DNA from: a virus
Direction: 5' to 3' (one strand)
DNA length: 64,000 nt
IMG/VR virus record: IMGVR_UViG_3300027675_000004
Span: 1-64,000 of that record
Positions 32,857 through 41,304 of this stretch are shown in pieces. The translations under genes and the position numbers were made by a program. Each line of letters begins with the position of its first letter. Position 1 is the stretch's first letter. Under the pieces are notes generated by a model. That model ran no database searches. It was not told where the DNA came from and saw only the letters and a list, made by a program, of their open reading frames with translations.

Positions 32857-33791
32857 CCATTTTGGGTGCCTCTGGCTTTGTTGGTCGTAATTTAATGTTA
32901 AATCTCAATAAAAATTGGGAAGTATTTGCTTTTTATAATACAGCAAAAGATTTCCCAGAATGGTTTAAAACACATAAAATAAATACTTGCACCATCCTTG
33001 TACAACAAGATCTTGCAACATATACATGTTCAGAAAATTTAAATCTTGTCCCAAAACATTTTGATTTAGTTATTTCACTTATTGGTGATACGCGCAAGTT
33101 GGATAGTACTTTGTTACCATTACAAAATTTTAAGTCAGATCCCTTGGCATTAATTGGATTTTTTAAATATCATACATGTAGTAAATTGATTCATTTTTCA
33201 AGTGGATGTATTTATGAAGGTAATGCAGGAATAGTTAGTGCTGCAAATACAATAAATATACATCCATTTACACCATATGCGATTGCAAAACGCACAAGCG
33301 AGCTACTATTAGAATACTTTAGGTTAAATGGGGAAGTCGAGGAATACTTAAATGTTCGTTTTTTTGGTGCATATGGGCCTTATCAACGTGCAGATAAAAT
33401 ATCTACCAAATTAATTAAGAATTTTTATTTTGATAAAAAGCAGACAATAACATTGATAGGTAATGGACAAAATTTAATAGATGCAATGTATGTACAAGAT
33501 ACAATTGATTGGATATTAATGGTATCAAATCATGAATTTAAAAATCAGACAGTTGATTTTGGTTATTGTAATCCAATCACCATAGAGACATTAGTTCAAT
33601 TTGTAGCAGAGATCTGTGGTATAGAGAATCTAGATATAACTTGGGATATAGAAAATGCACCAAAAGAAAACTATTTTTTTAGATTAGCAGATACATGGTT
33701 TAGACCCGAAATACCATATAAATATGAATTTAAAGTAAATTTAGATACTGGTATAAAACTATTACAACAACATTTAGAAAAAGAAAGATAA
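32847..33791 (+). CDS. NAD-dependent epimerase/reductase (314 aa)
   Basis: An extended SDR with VAILGASGFVGRNLMLNL (NAD site), HFSSGCIYEG, TPYAIAKRTSELL (YxxxK) and the sugar-nucleotide end ARFFGAYGPYQRAD-type segment (here VRFFGAYGPYQRAD). Closest in style to dTDP-4-dehydrorhamnose or GDP-4-keto-deoxymannose reductases/epimerases. It overlaps the preceding epimerase gene, and the two may act in sequence. Confidence 0.8.
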   Translation: MRVAILGASGFVGRNLMLNLNKNWEVFAFYNTAKDFPEWFKTHKINTCTILVQQDLATYTCSENLNLVPKHFDLVISLIGDTRKLDSTLLPLQNFKSDPLALIGFFKYHTCSKLIHFSSGCIYEGNAGIVSAANTINIHPFTPYAIAKRTSELLLEYFRLNGEVEEYLNVRFFGAYGPYQRADKISTKLIKNFYFDKKQTITLIGNGQNLIDAMYVQDTIDWILMVSNHEFKNQTVDFGYCNPITIETLVQFVAEICGIENLDITWDIENAPKENYFFRLADTWFRPEIPYKYEFKVNLDTGIKLLQQHLEKER

Positions 33792-33798
33792 GATTTCT

Positions 33799-34626
33799 AT
33801 GGACGGTTTTTCAGTTATAATTCCTACTAGATATACATCGGGCGCATTAAAGTTCTGTTATGAAACACTCAAAAAACATTCAAAATTAGAGCATGAATAT
33901 ATTATTATTTGTGATATATATACATCTTGGCAAACATATAAATGGTTGCAAGATAATGAGATTATGTATTATCAAGCCAATTTATGCAATTGGTATGCTT
34001 TGATGAATTTGGGGGCAACAAAAGCCACTAAAGAATATCTCGCTTTTTTTCAAGATGATTTATTAGTATCAAAAGATTGGGATATTAATATGAGTAAATA
34101 TTTAAATCATCATGTTATTTTAGCACCTACATATTTACAAGGTTTTGAAATTGGAAATGGGTTTGGATTTGAAACAGGATCAAAAATTGGTGTTCTTACA
34201 CAAGATGATTTTCATATGGATGAATTTAATGAATATTGTAATATTAATACAAAAGAAGGTTTAATACAAGAAATATTTGGACATTTTCCAGAAATAATTG
34301 CTAAAGACACATTTAATAAATTAGGAGGATATACTACATTTACATGGAATGATGATATGCATATCCACCATGAAGATGGATTAAAATATAGACTAGGGTG
34401 CCAAGGGGGGAATAATTTTACTGTAAAAAGTGCTTTTTCTTACCATTTTCCAAATATTTTTAGAGACCTTACGCCTTTATATGGTTATTATATAAATCGT
34501 GGTTTAGCACATTATCCTTTAATTTGTAATAAATGTTCAATACATAAAGCGGGTAAAGAAGTTTCTTATGAAGAAATGTTTGTCGCTATGCATAAAGGGT
34601 CTTGGACATGTCAACATTGTAGATAA
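33799..34626 (+). CDS. GT2-like glycosyltransferase (275 aa)
   Basis: A GT-A-like start (FSVIIPTRYTSGALKFCYETLKKH), EYIIICDIYTSW, a metal-site-like YLAFFQDDLLVSKDWD, and a C-terminal acceptor region (NDDMHIHHEDGLKYRLG). The tail holds a Cys/His cluster (CNKCSIHKAG ... WTCQHC), which may bind zinc; this is unusual for GT2. The sugar donor is unknown. Confidence 0.7.
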   Translation: MDGFSVIIPTRYTSGALKFCYETLKKHSKLEHEYIIICDIYTSWQTYKWLQDNEIMYYQANLCNWYALMNLGATKATKEYLAFFQDDLLVSKDWDINMSKYLNHHVILAPTYLQGFEIGNGFGFETGSKIGVLTQDDFHMDEFNEYCNINTKEGLIQEIFGHFPEIIAKDTFNKLGGYTTFTWNDDMHIHHEDGLKYRLGCQGGNNFTVKSAFSYHFPNIFRDLTPLYGYYINRGLAHYPLICNKCSIHKAGKEVSYEEMFVAMHKGSWTCQHCR

Positions 34627-34652
34627 TATTTATTTATATATAAGGAGTATAT

Positions 34653-34847
34653 ATGGTTAATGAAGAATTATTAAATATTTATGGATGTCCGATATGTAAA
34701 AGTAGATTAAGCTGGAATCAAGAAGCAAGAACATTAACTTGTGTTAGATGTAACAAAATATATAATATTACTAAAAGCGATGTTCCAATATTATTAACAG
34801 ATGAAGCTGAATATGCGAGAAGATACAAACAAAATTATAATGTATAA
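34653..34847 (+). CDS. Trm112-like zinc-ribbon protein (64 aa)
   Basis: SD AAGGAG. The short zinc ribbon YGCPICKSRL ... LTCVRCNKIYNI, followed by DVPILLTDEA, is the Trm112p/UPF0434 pattern. Trm112 proteins activate partner methyltransferases, and the same ribbon also occurs fused to the front of type-11 methyltransferases. Here it precedes an HNH gene and then a methyltransferase lacking a normal N-terminus (35623), so it may be the detached front part of that enzyme. Confidence 0.7.
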   Translation: MVNEELLNIYGCPICKSRLSWNQEARTLTCVRCNKIYNITKSDVPILLTDEAEYARRYKQNYNV

Positions 34848-34855
34848 AAAATTAT

Positions 34856-35659
34856 ATGCATAATAAAAAAACTATAATTTTTAATAATAGATCTCAAGCC
34901 CAAAGAAAACGTTTCTCTAAATTAAAAGAGAGAGAAAAGATAGGTATTGCGATTAAAAATAAATTTTTAGATCCACAATTTAGATTGAATAATAAAATAA
35001 GAAATCAAATACGCTGCAACGATCCTAAAATTAAACAATTAATGAGTGTAAGATCAAAAAAAGCTATGTCTGTTCCAGCAACTCGAAAAAAAATAAAAAG
35101 AATATTAATCAATTTATATAAAGATTCTAAATTAAGAAGAAGTATAGGGATTAAGGTTAAAAAGTCATTATCGAGTCCTATAATGAGACAAAAGATTAGT
35201 GATGGTACTAAAAAAGCATTTTTAAATCCCGAAATAAGAAAAAAAATAGGTGTTAATAATCGTGGTAAAAAATGTTATTTTTGGATTGATGGTAGGACGC
35301 CATTACATTTAATGATAAGACACTCATTTGAATATGGAGAGTGGATGAGAAATGTATTTAAAAAAGATAATTATGAATGTCAAGAATGTTTTAAACATGA
35401 TAATACATTAGAAGCTCATCATATTAAAGAATTTTGTATTATATTAAATGAATTTTTACAACAATATCCACAATTTTCACCAATTGATGATAAAAATATA
35501 TTAATTAGATTAGCAATTACATATCAACCTTTTTGGGATATTAATAATGGAAAAATATTATGTAAACAGTGTCATGATAAAATAAAACACAAATTAGTAA
35601 AACAAATAAGAAAGGATGAGATATGTGGTGGGACGGGCCTGCGCGATACCATTTTGTAA
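34856..35659 (+). mobile_element. HNH homing endonuclease (267 aa)
   Basis: The N-terminal half is a series of short basic repeats of NUMOD3-like type, for example TRKKIKRILINLYKDSKLRRS, then KISDGTKKAFLNPEIRKKI. The C-terminal half is an HNH nuclease: ECQECFKHDNTLEAHHIKEF and ILCKQCHDKIKHK with four zinc Cys. Phage enzymes of this type cut a target allele and spread by repair. It lies between a Trm112-like gene and a methyltransferase, and its last 12 codons run into the latter. It is a selfish insertion in the glycan operon. Confidence 0.85.
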
Positions 35660-36183
35660 ATAGAAATATGGTTTCTGATATACAAAGAGATTTACTTTTT
35701 GATTTTGTTAAAGGATTATGCGCAAGAGATAGAGAACATGCAGCGTTTGGTGTTGATGTTGGTGGTCCTGGAGGGCCGGAGATGTACTCTTTAGGTCTTG
35801 ATGTACATGCTTCTCCAGCACATAATGCAGTAGTAGGCGATGGTAATTGTTTGCCATTTCAAGATAATTCCTTAGACTACATCACATCTATAGCTTCTAT
35901 TGAGCATATACCAGGAAACCCAGTAGCTATTTTTCAAGAATGGATTAGAGCATTACGTAAGGGTGGTATGCTTGTTTGTTTTGCACCAGATATTAAAGCA
36001 TTTCAACATAATAATGAAGAAGAAATAAAGCTTGAATATCAAGCACCAAATGAACATACTGCGGAAGAATGGAAAAATATTGTATTACAATTACATGATG
36101 TAAAAATAGTACAATTTAACACTTTAGAAAATAACATGTATAATATTATAGTATTAGTAAAAATATGCAATACTGTCAAATAG
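35623..36183 (+). CDS. SAM methyltransferase domain, probably N-terminally split (186 aa)
   Basis: ATG 35623 has SD AAAGG inside the HNH gene. It contains GVDVGGPGGPEMYSLGLDVH (an altered motif I), LPFQDNSLDYITSIASIEHIPG and LRKGGMLVCFAPD, i.e. a type-11 methyltransferase core. Its short N-terminus and the upstream Trm112-like ribbon plus HNH gene suggest that a once continuous ribbon-methyltransferase gene was split by the HNH insertion. The two halves may still work as a pair. Confidence 0.7.
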   Translation: MWWDGPARYHFVNRNMVSDIQRDLLFDFVKGLCARDREHAAFGVDVGGPGGPEMYSLGLDVHASPAHNAVVGDGNCLPFQDNSLDYITSIASIEHIPGNPVAIFQEWIRALRKGGMLVCFAPDIKAFQHNNEEEIKLEYQAPNEHTAEEWKNIVLQLHDVKIVQFNTLENNMYNIIVLVKICNTVK

Positions 36184-36953
36184 AATTAACTAATCAATGT
36201 AATTTAATGTGTATAGGTTGTTTTAGAAATAAGCTAAAACGTGGATATGGATATATGTCATTTGAAACTTTTAGACAAGCGATTAGTCTATGTAAAAAGC
36301 TTAAATTAAAAGAACTTTGGCTCCATAATTGGGGTGAACCATTATTACATCCTGAATTAATAAAATTTATAAAATATGCTGCACCATATTTTAGTATTGG
36401 ATTTACTACAAATGGTACTTTATTAACTGAACCAATGGTACATAATTTAAAATATGCTGGGTTAACATATCTCGACTTAAGTTTAAATAAAAACACGCCA
36501 AAGGAATATATATCACATTTATTAAATATATATATTATTGCTAACCAAATAGGAATAAATTGTCATTTTAGAACGGTCATTTTTTCTACAGAAGATTTTA
36601 AATATTTTTCTGATCTTTTATATGATAAAAAAGTAAGATATCAGAGATGTATTATTAATAATCTTAACATAATAAGGAAACATGATTGTGCCATAATTGA
36701 TAGATTATTTTTTATTTACTTTGATGGAATCGTTGTGCCATGTTGTAGAATAGCAGATCAAGAAATATCTTATGGTAAAATTACTGATATAAATATTGTG
36801 AATAAAATTAAAAAAGGTATTAAAAAAATTCATAATAATATTAAAAATAAAGAAGCGGCATTGATATGTAAACATTGTTTTGAAATAGATGCTGATATCC
36901 CTATTCCCTATAAATTAATTAAGGAGAAAAATGAAAATACCAGTAAGGAATAA
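36165..36953 (+). CDS. radical SAM enzyme with SPASM-like tail (262 aa)
   Basis: The N-terminal cluster motif is C12-x3-C16-x2-C19 (QCNLMCIGC), binding the 4Fe-4S that cleaves SAM. It is followed by ELWLHNWGEPLLHPE (the GGEP-like motif) and IGFTTNGTLL. The C-terminal part FDGIVVPCCRIADQEISYGKI ... CKHCFE supplies Cys for an auxiliary cluster. Such enzymes do epimerisation, thioether or C-C chemistry, or dehydrogenation. In this cluster it may modify a sugar or a glycosylated peptide. It overlaps both neighbours. Confidence 0.8.
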   Translation: MQYCQIELTNQCNLMCIGCFRNKLKRGYGYMSFETFRQAISLCKKLKLKELWLHNWGEPLLHPELIKFIKYAAPYFSIGFTTNGTLLTEPMVHNLKYAGLTYLDLSLNKNTPKEYISHLLNIYIIANQIGINCHFRTVIFSTEDFKYFSDLLYDKKVRYQRCIINNLNIIRKHDCAIIDRLFFIYFDGIVVPCCRIADQEISYGKITDINIVNKIKKGIKKIHNNIKNKEAALICKHCFEIDADIPIPYKLIKEKNENTSKE

Positions 36954-37713
36954 TGAATACCTTACAGAAACAACTTTTGAACAAGATGTTTTGACTTTTA
37001 GTGGATTTCCTTTATCTTATTGGAAAGGGATGAGACATGGTTGGCATATAACACATAATAATAATACAGATGATTTAATTGATAGTAGTAAAAATTATAC
37101 ACACGATGAATTAATTAAAATATGTAATCATCCTATTTATAATGCATATGGATATGCTGAATTATCACATAAAAGTTACCACACTAACGACCATTTAAAC
37201 TCATCTGATAGACCATGGATGAAAAATATATATGAATTTTGTTATCCTGGTAAAAAAATATTAGATTATGGGTGTGGAGACTTAACAAATGCAATTTGTT
37301 TTTATGACATAGGGTATGCAACAACTGTAATTGATATGCCAATAGATTGGATAAAATTTATTGAATATCGTTGTAAAAAATATGGTGTAAATATAGATTT
37401 TAAATATACATATAATAATCATACATTTTTAAGTGAAAATGATAACTTTGATATTATCTTTACACACGAAGTTCTTGAACATGTGAAAGACCCTGAAAGT
37501 GTGATTAAATATCTTGTACAACATTTAAAAATTGGTGGTATTTTATTTATAACAGTTACATTTACTGAAGGTGCTTTCCATTTGAAAGAAAATCATGATA
37601 AATTTGGTTATGGATCTGAAGGTAATGTACATTATCATCCTGAATGGATGAAAATATTGAATAATTTATATTTAAAATCAATTGGAAATGATTTTTATAT
37701 AAAAGAAGCATAA
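36931..37713 (+). CDS. class I SAM-dependent methyltransferase (260 aa)
   Basis: SD AAGGAG. An N-terminal extension of about 95 residues is followed by motif I KILDYGCGDLTNAICFYD, FDIIFTHEVLEHVKDPESVI and IGGILFITVTF. A type-11 methyltransferase. The N-terminal part (FSGFPLSYWKGMRHGW) is unrecognised and may define the acceptor. It probably methylates a sugar hydroxyl or carboxyl of the phage glycan. Confidence 0.8.
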   Translation: MKIPVRNNEYLTETTFEQDVLTFSGFPLSYWKGMRHGWHITHNNNTDDLIDSSKNYTHDELIKICNHPIYNAYGYAELSHKSYHTNDHLNSSDRPWMKNIYEFCYPGKKILDYGCGDLTNAICFYDIGYATTVIDMPIDWIKFIEYRCKKYGVNIDFKYTYNNHTFLSENDNFDIIFTHEVLEHVKDPESVIKYLVQHLKIGGILFITVTFTEGAFHLKENHDKFGYGSEGNVHYHPEWMKILNNLYLKSIGNDFYIKEA

Positions 37714-37725
37714 TTTGGAGGTAAA

Positions 37726-38718
37726 ATGAAAATTCTCGTGACAGGTTCTGCTGGATTCATGGGGTCTTGGATAGCTGATGAGTTAAGTAAACAAGGACAT
37801 GCGGTTATAGGTGTAGACAATCTTAGTGGTGGATTTATGCGTAACACATTGGATCATTTATGTTTTTTTATTGATTTAAAAGATAAAAATGCAACTGAAA
37901 AGTTAATTTCACAATGGCAACCAGAGGTTGTGTTTTATCTTTGTGCGAGCGCGAGAGAAATTGGGTCATTATTCGAACCATTAAAATCCACAGAAGACAA
38001 TGTTATGGCATATATGAATGTTTTAAACGCATGCATTAAATATAAATTTAAAAAAATGGTTATGTTTTCGTCGATGGCAACATTCGGAGAACAAACGCCA
38101 CCATTTACTGAAGATATGCCGAATCGACCAACTGATATATATGGTTGGAATAAGACAATAATGGAAGAATCAACAAAAATTTTAGCAGAAGTACACGGAT
38201 TTAAATACACTATTATTAAGCCACATAATGTAATGGGTATTAGACAAAGTTTATCAGACCGTTATCGCAATGTTTTTGCTATTTGGATAAATAGAATTAT
38301 GCATGGTGAAAAAGAGATTTATATTTTTGGTGATGGTATGCAAAAGCGAGCATTTAGTCCAATAGAATTTTCGTTACCATGCTATGTGAAATGTCTTGAA
38401 GATTTTACTAATGGACAAACATATAATATTGGTGGAATAAACCCTATTACATTGAATGAAGCTGCAGAAATGCTAATAGATGTAATGGGAGTTCAAGATA
38501 AGGTTATTATTACACATTTACCAGATAGACCTCGTGAAGTTAAAAATGCGTATTCTAGTTTTGAGAAGTCGATGCATGAATTAGGGTATAAAGAAACAAA
38601 AGATTTAAGAACATGTTTACAAGAAATGGTGACTTGGGCTAAAACATTAGGCCCTCAACCATGGACAAAAGATAAATTAGAATTGGTGAATGAAAAAACA
38701 CCAGAAATATGGCGATAG
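37726..38718 (+). CDS. NAD-dependent nucleotide-sugar epimerase (330 aa)
   Basis: SD TGGAGG. MKILVTGSAGFMGSWIADELSKQG is the NAD fold. VIGVDNLSGG follows, then FSSMATFGEQ and DIYGWNKTIMEEST (YxxxK with Trp/Asn), KPHNVMGIRQ, and a substrate-binding end (IFGDGMQKRAFSPIEFSLP). The layout is that of GalE-like UDP-hexose 4-epimerases. It likely supplies an epimerised UDP-sugar to the glycosyltransferases. Confidence 0.85.
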   Translation: MKILVTGSAGFMGSWIADELSKQGHAVIGVDNLSGGFMRNTLDHLCFFIDLKDKNATEKLISQWQPEVVFYLCASAREIGSLFEPLKSTEDNVMAYMNVLNACIKYKFKKMVMFSSMATFGEQTPPFTEDMPNRPTDIYGWNKTIMEESTKILAEVHGFKYTIIKPHNVMGIRQSLSDRYRNVFAIWINRIMHGEKEIYIFGDGMQKRAFSPIEFSLPCYVKCLEDFTNGQTYNIGGINPITLNEAAEMLIDVMGVQDKVIITHLPDRPREVKNAYSSFEKSMHELGYKETKDLRTCLQEMVTWAKTLGPQPWTKDKLELVNEKTPEIWR

Positions 38719-38727
38719 GAGATTAAT

Positions 38728-39537
38728 ATGGATATTGGAATCGTGGGGTGTGGTGTTGTAGGGCTTGCTACTGCCGGAGGGCTAGAGCGTGGACATAAAC
38801 TTTTTTATTATGATAAATACAAAAAAGAGTATGGCACATTAAAAGAAATTGCTAATAATTGTTCTGTAATATTTATTACTGTTCCAACACCAATGAAGAA
38901 GTCTGGTGAAATAGATCTTAGTGCTATTTATGAATCAATTAGTATTTTAAATGAATATGCATCATATGATGATGAAGAAAAAACGATTATAGTTATACGA
39001 TCGACAGCTGTAAGTGGAACGACAAATAGTTTAGCAAAAGAATTTCCTAAATTTGATTTCGCTTTTAATCCAGAGTTCTTAACAGATAAAAATGCGAATC
39101 AAGATTTTCTAAATAGTAAACGAATTGTTATTGGCTCGGATACTGATCGAGTATTTAATGTATTAGAAAAAGTGTATAAAGAAGCCAAATTCACTTGTCC
39201 CATTATAAGAGTTAATATAAAGACAGCAGAGTATATAAAATATTGTTCGAATATATTTTTAGCTTCACAGATTAGTACATCAAATGAACTTTATGAAATA
39301 GCTCAATTATTAGGTATAAATTGGGAAGAGATTAGGTTAGCCTTGAGTTATGACGATCGTATTGGGAAATTTACTAAAGTTCCAGGTGATGACAATGAAC
39401 GTGGTTTTTCAGGAAAATGTTTACCTAAAGATTTGTCGGCTCTAATTTATTTATCTAGAGAATATGGTTATAGACCAGCGCTCTTAGAAGAAATTTGGAG
39501 AAGTAATTTTATTTTTAGAAAAAATCATGATTGGTAA
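38728..39537 (+). CDS. short UDP-glucose/GDP-mannose dehydrogenase-like enzyme (269 aa)
   Basis: SD AGGAG. The NAD domain starts IGIVGCGVVGLATAGG. The central domain keeps the catalytic-cysteine motif GFSGKCLPKDL (C231). Cellular UDP-glucose 6-dehydrogenases are usually about 390-450 residues. This protein ends soon after the cysteine motif and lacks the C-terminal UDP-sugar-binding domain, so it may use another substrate or partner, or be a compact phage form. Expected product: a uronic acid nucleotide sugar. Confidence 0.75.
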   Translation: MDIGIVGCGVVGLATAGGLERGHKLFYYDKYKKEYGTLKEIANNCSVIFITVPTPMKKSGEIDLSAIYESISILNEYASYDDEEKTIIVIRSTAVSGTTNSLAKEFPKFDFAFNPEFLTDKNANQDFLNSKRIVIGSDTDRVFNVLEKVYKEAKFTCPIIRVNIKTAEYIKYCSNIFLASQISTSNELYEIAQLLGINWEEIRLALSYDDRIGKFTKVPGDDNERGFSGKCLPKDLSALIYLSREYGYRPALLEEIWRSNFIFRKNHDW

Positions 39538-39673
39538 AAGTAAAAAGTGTATTAATTGTGATAAAAATACTGTGTTTGTACGTAGTTTATGTGTAGCGTG
39601 TTATACTTTTTTTAGGAGAAATAATAATATAGATAAATTTCCTAGAATATATCATATAAATCATCAGAAATAA
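39527..39673 (+). CDS. small zinc-knuckle protein (48 aa)
   Basis: Overlaps the end of the dehydrogenase gene by 11 bases. CINC (residues 8-11) and CVAC (22-25) followed by YTFFRR form a minimal zinc ribbon of the kind found at the front of some phage endonucleases. Too short to assign. The SD is poor, and translation may be coupled. Confidence 0.45.
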   Translation: MIGKSKKCINCDKNTVFVRSLCVACYTFFRRNNNIDKFPRIYHINHQK

Positions 39674-39749
39674 TAAACTAGTTGTTTAATTATTTTAATT
39701 GATGTACACGAATCTCAAATTTAGAAAAAAGATAGACTGGTTATAATTT

Positions 39750-39764
39750 TATTTGGCTGTACTA
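39750..39764 (+). repeat. left arm of 15-bp perfect inverted repeat
   Basis: TATTTGGCTGTACTA here is the exact reverse complement of 40226-40240. The two arms bracket the secreted-protein gene at 39784 and its SD. Neither arm is followed by a U tract like a terminator's, though both are AT-flanked. Confidence 0.75.
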
Positions 39765-39783
39765 TAAAAAAGGAGACAAAGTA

Positions 39784-40218
39784 ATGAAAAAACTAATTTT
39801 TCTAATAACTGTATTAGTATTAACTATGTTTAATTTTGTTTTAGCTGAAGATTTAAATATTGCACTTAAGCAAGGTGCTTTATTTACTTGGAAAAATCAA
39901 ACAGTAAAAAATCTTACTACTTTTGAATTAGCTAAAACGCAAGAGGTTGAATCATGGGGAAAATGGAATATTTTATGGGCTGGATGGTCATTAGATTGTG
40001 GGTTTGCGTATGATGCTAGTTCAATCAGTAATGGTGCAATCTTAATAGGTAGAGAATTTGGGACCATAGGTAATTATTTACCAATTAATTTCCCCTTAAA
40101 AGATAAAATTACAATCACATTATATCCAGCTGGCGTATATATTGATAATATTTTCGATCATCCAAAATCACAAGGATGTTCAGGAGGTGCTATTATCAAG
40201 TTAAGTATAAAATTTTAA
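39784..40218 (+). CDS. secreted or periplasmic protein with signal peptide (144 aa)
   Basis: SD AAAAGGAGA. A classical signal peptide (MKKLIFLITVLVLTMFNFVLA, cleavage likely after residue 21) precedes a soluble domain rich in Trp and Gly (WGKWNILWAGWSLDCGFAYD) with a C-terminal GCSGGAIIKLSIKF. No known enzyme motif. An exported phage protein in the middle of a glycan operon, with its own inverted-repeat brackets, looks like a separately acquired cargo gene. It may alter the host surface or block superinfection. The last residues could form a membrane-facing strand. Confidence 0.6.
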   Translation: MKKLIFLITVLVLTMFNFVLAEDLNIALKQGALFTWKNQTVKNLTTFELAKTQEVESWGKWNILWAGWSLDCGFAYDASSISNGAILIGREFGTIGNYLPINFPLKDKITITLYPAGVYIDNIFDHPKSQGCSGGAIIKLSIKF

Positions 40219-40225
40219 CACTTTT

Positions 40226-40240
40226 TAGTACAGCCAAATA
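40226..40240 (+). repeat. right arm of 15-bp perfect inverted repeat
   Basis: TAGTACAGCCAAATA, the exact reverse complement of 39750-39764. It lies eight bases after the secreted-protein gene. Confidence 0.75.
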
Positions 40241-40260
40241 TTACTACCATAGAGGATAAG

Positions 40261-41229
40261 ATGAAAAAAAGAGCATTGATTACAGGGATTAATGGACAAA
40301 GTGGTTCTTACATGTCTGAATTATTATTAGAAAAAGGTTACGATGTGTACGGATTAGTCCGTAGGCAAAGTAATGAAAAATTTGATAATATACAACATAT
40401 TCTAAATGATGTTACTCTTATACATGGAGATCTAACAGACCAAAGTTCTTTATTAGAAGCATTGGCTATTTCTCGACCAGATGAAGTTTATAATTTTGCT
40501 GCTCAATCATATGTTGCTGCTTCTTGGGAACAACCTGAATTAACTGCTAATATTACTGGTCTTGGTGTATTAAGATTATTAGAAGCAATTAGAAAATATA
40601 ATACTACGATTAAAATATTACAAGCATCAAGTTCTGAACAATTTGGTAGAGTTTTAGAAACACCTCAATTGGAAAAAACACCTTTTAACCCAGTTTCTCC
40701 ATATGCCGTATCAAAATGTTTTGCATATTCGATGATGCGTACATATCGTTTTAGTTATAACATGTTTGCATGTAATGCGATATCATTTAACCATGAATCA
40801 CCAAGACGAGGGCAAGAATTTGTAACACGTAAAATATCTATTGGAGTAGCTAAAATTAAATTAGGTCTCACTAATAAGATATACTTAGGAAATTTAGAGG
40901 CTAAACGTGATTGGTCTCATGCTAAAGATATAGTGCAAGGTATCTATCTTATTATGCAACATCATGATCCAGATGATTTTGTATTATGTTCTGGTGAGAC
41001 ACATTCAATTAAAGAGTTTTTAACTGAAGCTTTTAAATTAATTGGTATTAATGATTGGGCACCATATGTTGTAATTGATCAAAAATTTATGCGTCCAGCT
41101 GAAGTAAATATTTTATTAGGCGATTGCACTAAAGCTAAAAAAGTGCTCAAATGGAAACAAAAACATAATTTTAAAGAATTAGTAAAAGAAATGGTAGAAA
41201 ATGATATTAAATTATTACAAGAAAGTTGA
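40261..41229 (+). CDS. gmd: GDP-mannose 4,6-dehydratase (322 aa)
   Basis: Converts GDP-mannose to GDP-4-keto-6-deoxymannose, precursor of fucose, rhamnose and perosamine sugars. The chain is GMD-like throughout: RALITGINGQSGSYMSELL (NAD(P) site), YDVYGLVRR, VYNFAAQSYVAASWEQPE, the catalytic SSSEQFG and NPVSPYAVSK (YxxxK), FNHESPRRGQEFVTRKI, and LGNLEAKRDWSHAKDIV. Slightly shorter than cellular enzymes (about 345-370). SD GAGG. The downstream reductase for the keto sugar may be the SDR at 32847 or may come from the host. Confidence 0.9.
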   Translation: MKKRALITGINGQSGSYMSELLLEKGYDVYGLVRRQSNEKFDNIQHILNDVTLIHGDLTDQSSLLEALAISRPDEVYNFAAQSYVAASWEQPELTANITGLGVLRLLEAIRKYNTTIKILQASSSEQFGRVLETPQLEKTPFNPVSPYAVSKCFAYSMMRTYRFSYNMFACNAISFNHESPRRGQEFVTRKISIGVAKIKLGLTNKIYLGNLEAKRDWSHAKDIVQGIYLIMQHHDPDDFVLCSGETHSIKEFLTEAFKLIGINDWAPYVVIDQKFMRPAEVNILLGDCTKAKKVLKWKQKHNFKELVKEMVENDIKLLQES

Positions 41230-41244
41230 TATTAAAGGAGTTAT

Positions 41245-41304
41245 ATGTTATACTTATATTACTCAAGGTTATGCTATAGATTATTTGATTGGTGGGTAAA
41301 ATAA
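41245..41304 (+). CDS. tiny upstream ORF coupled to next gene (19 aa)
   Basis: SD AAAGGAG is well placed before ATG 41245. The ORF ends TAATG, with the A of TAA serving as the start of the next gene at 41304. The next gene has only a weak SD, so this tiny frame may exist to carry ribosomes to it. It may encode no functional peptide. Confidence 0.4.
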   Translation: MLYLYYSRLCYRLFDWWVK

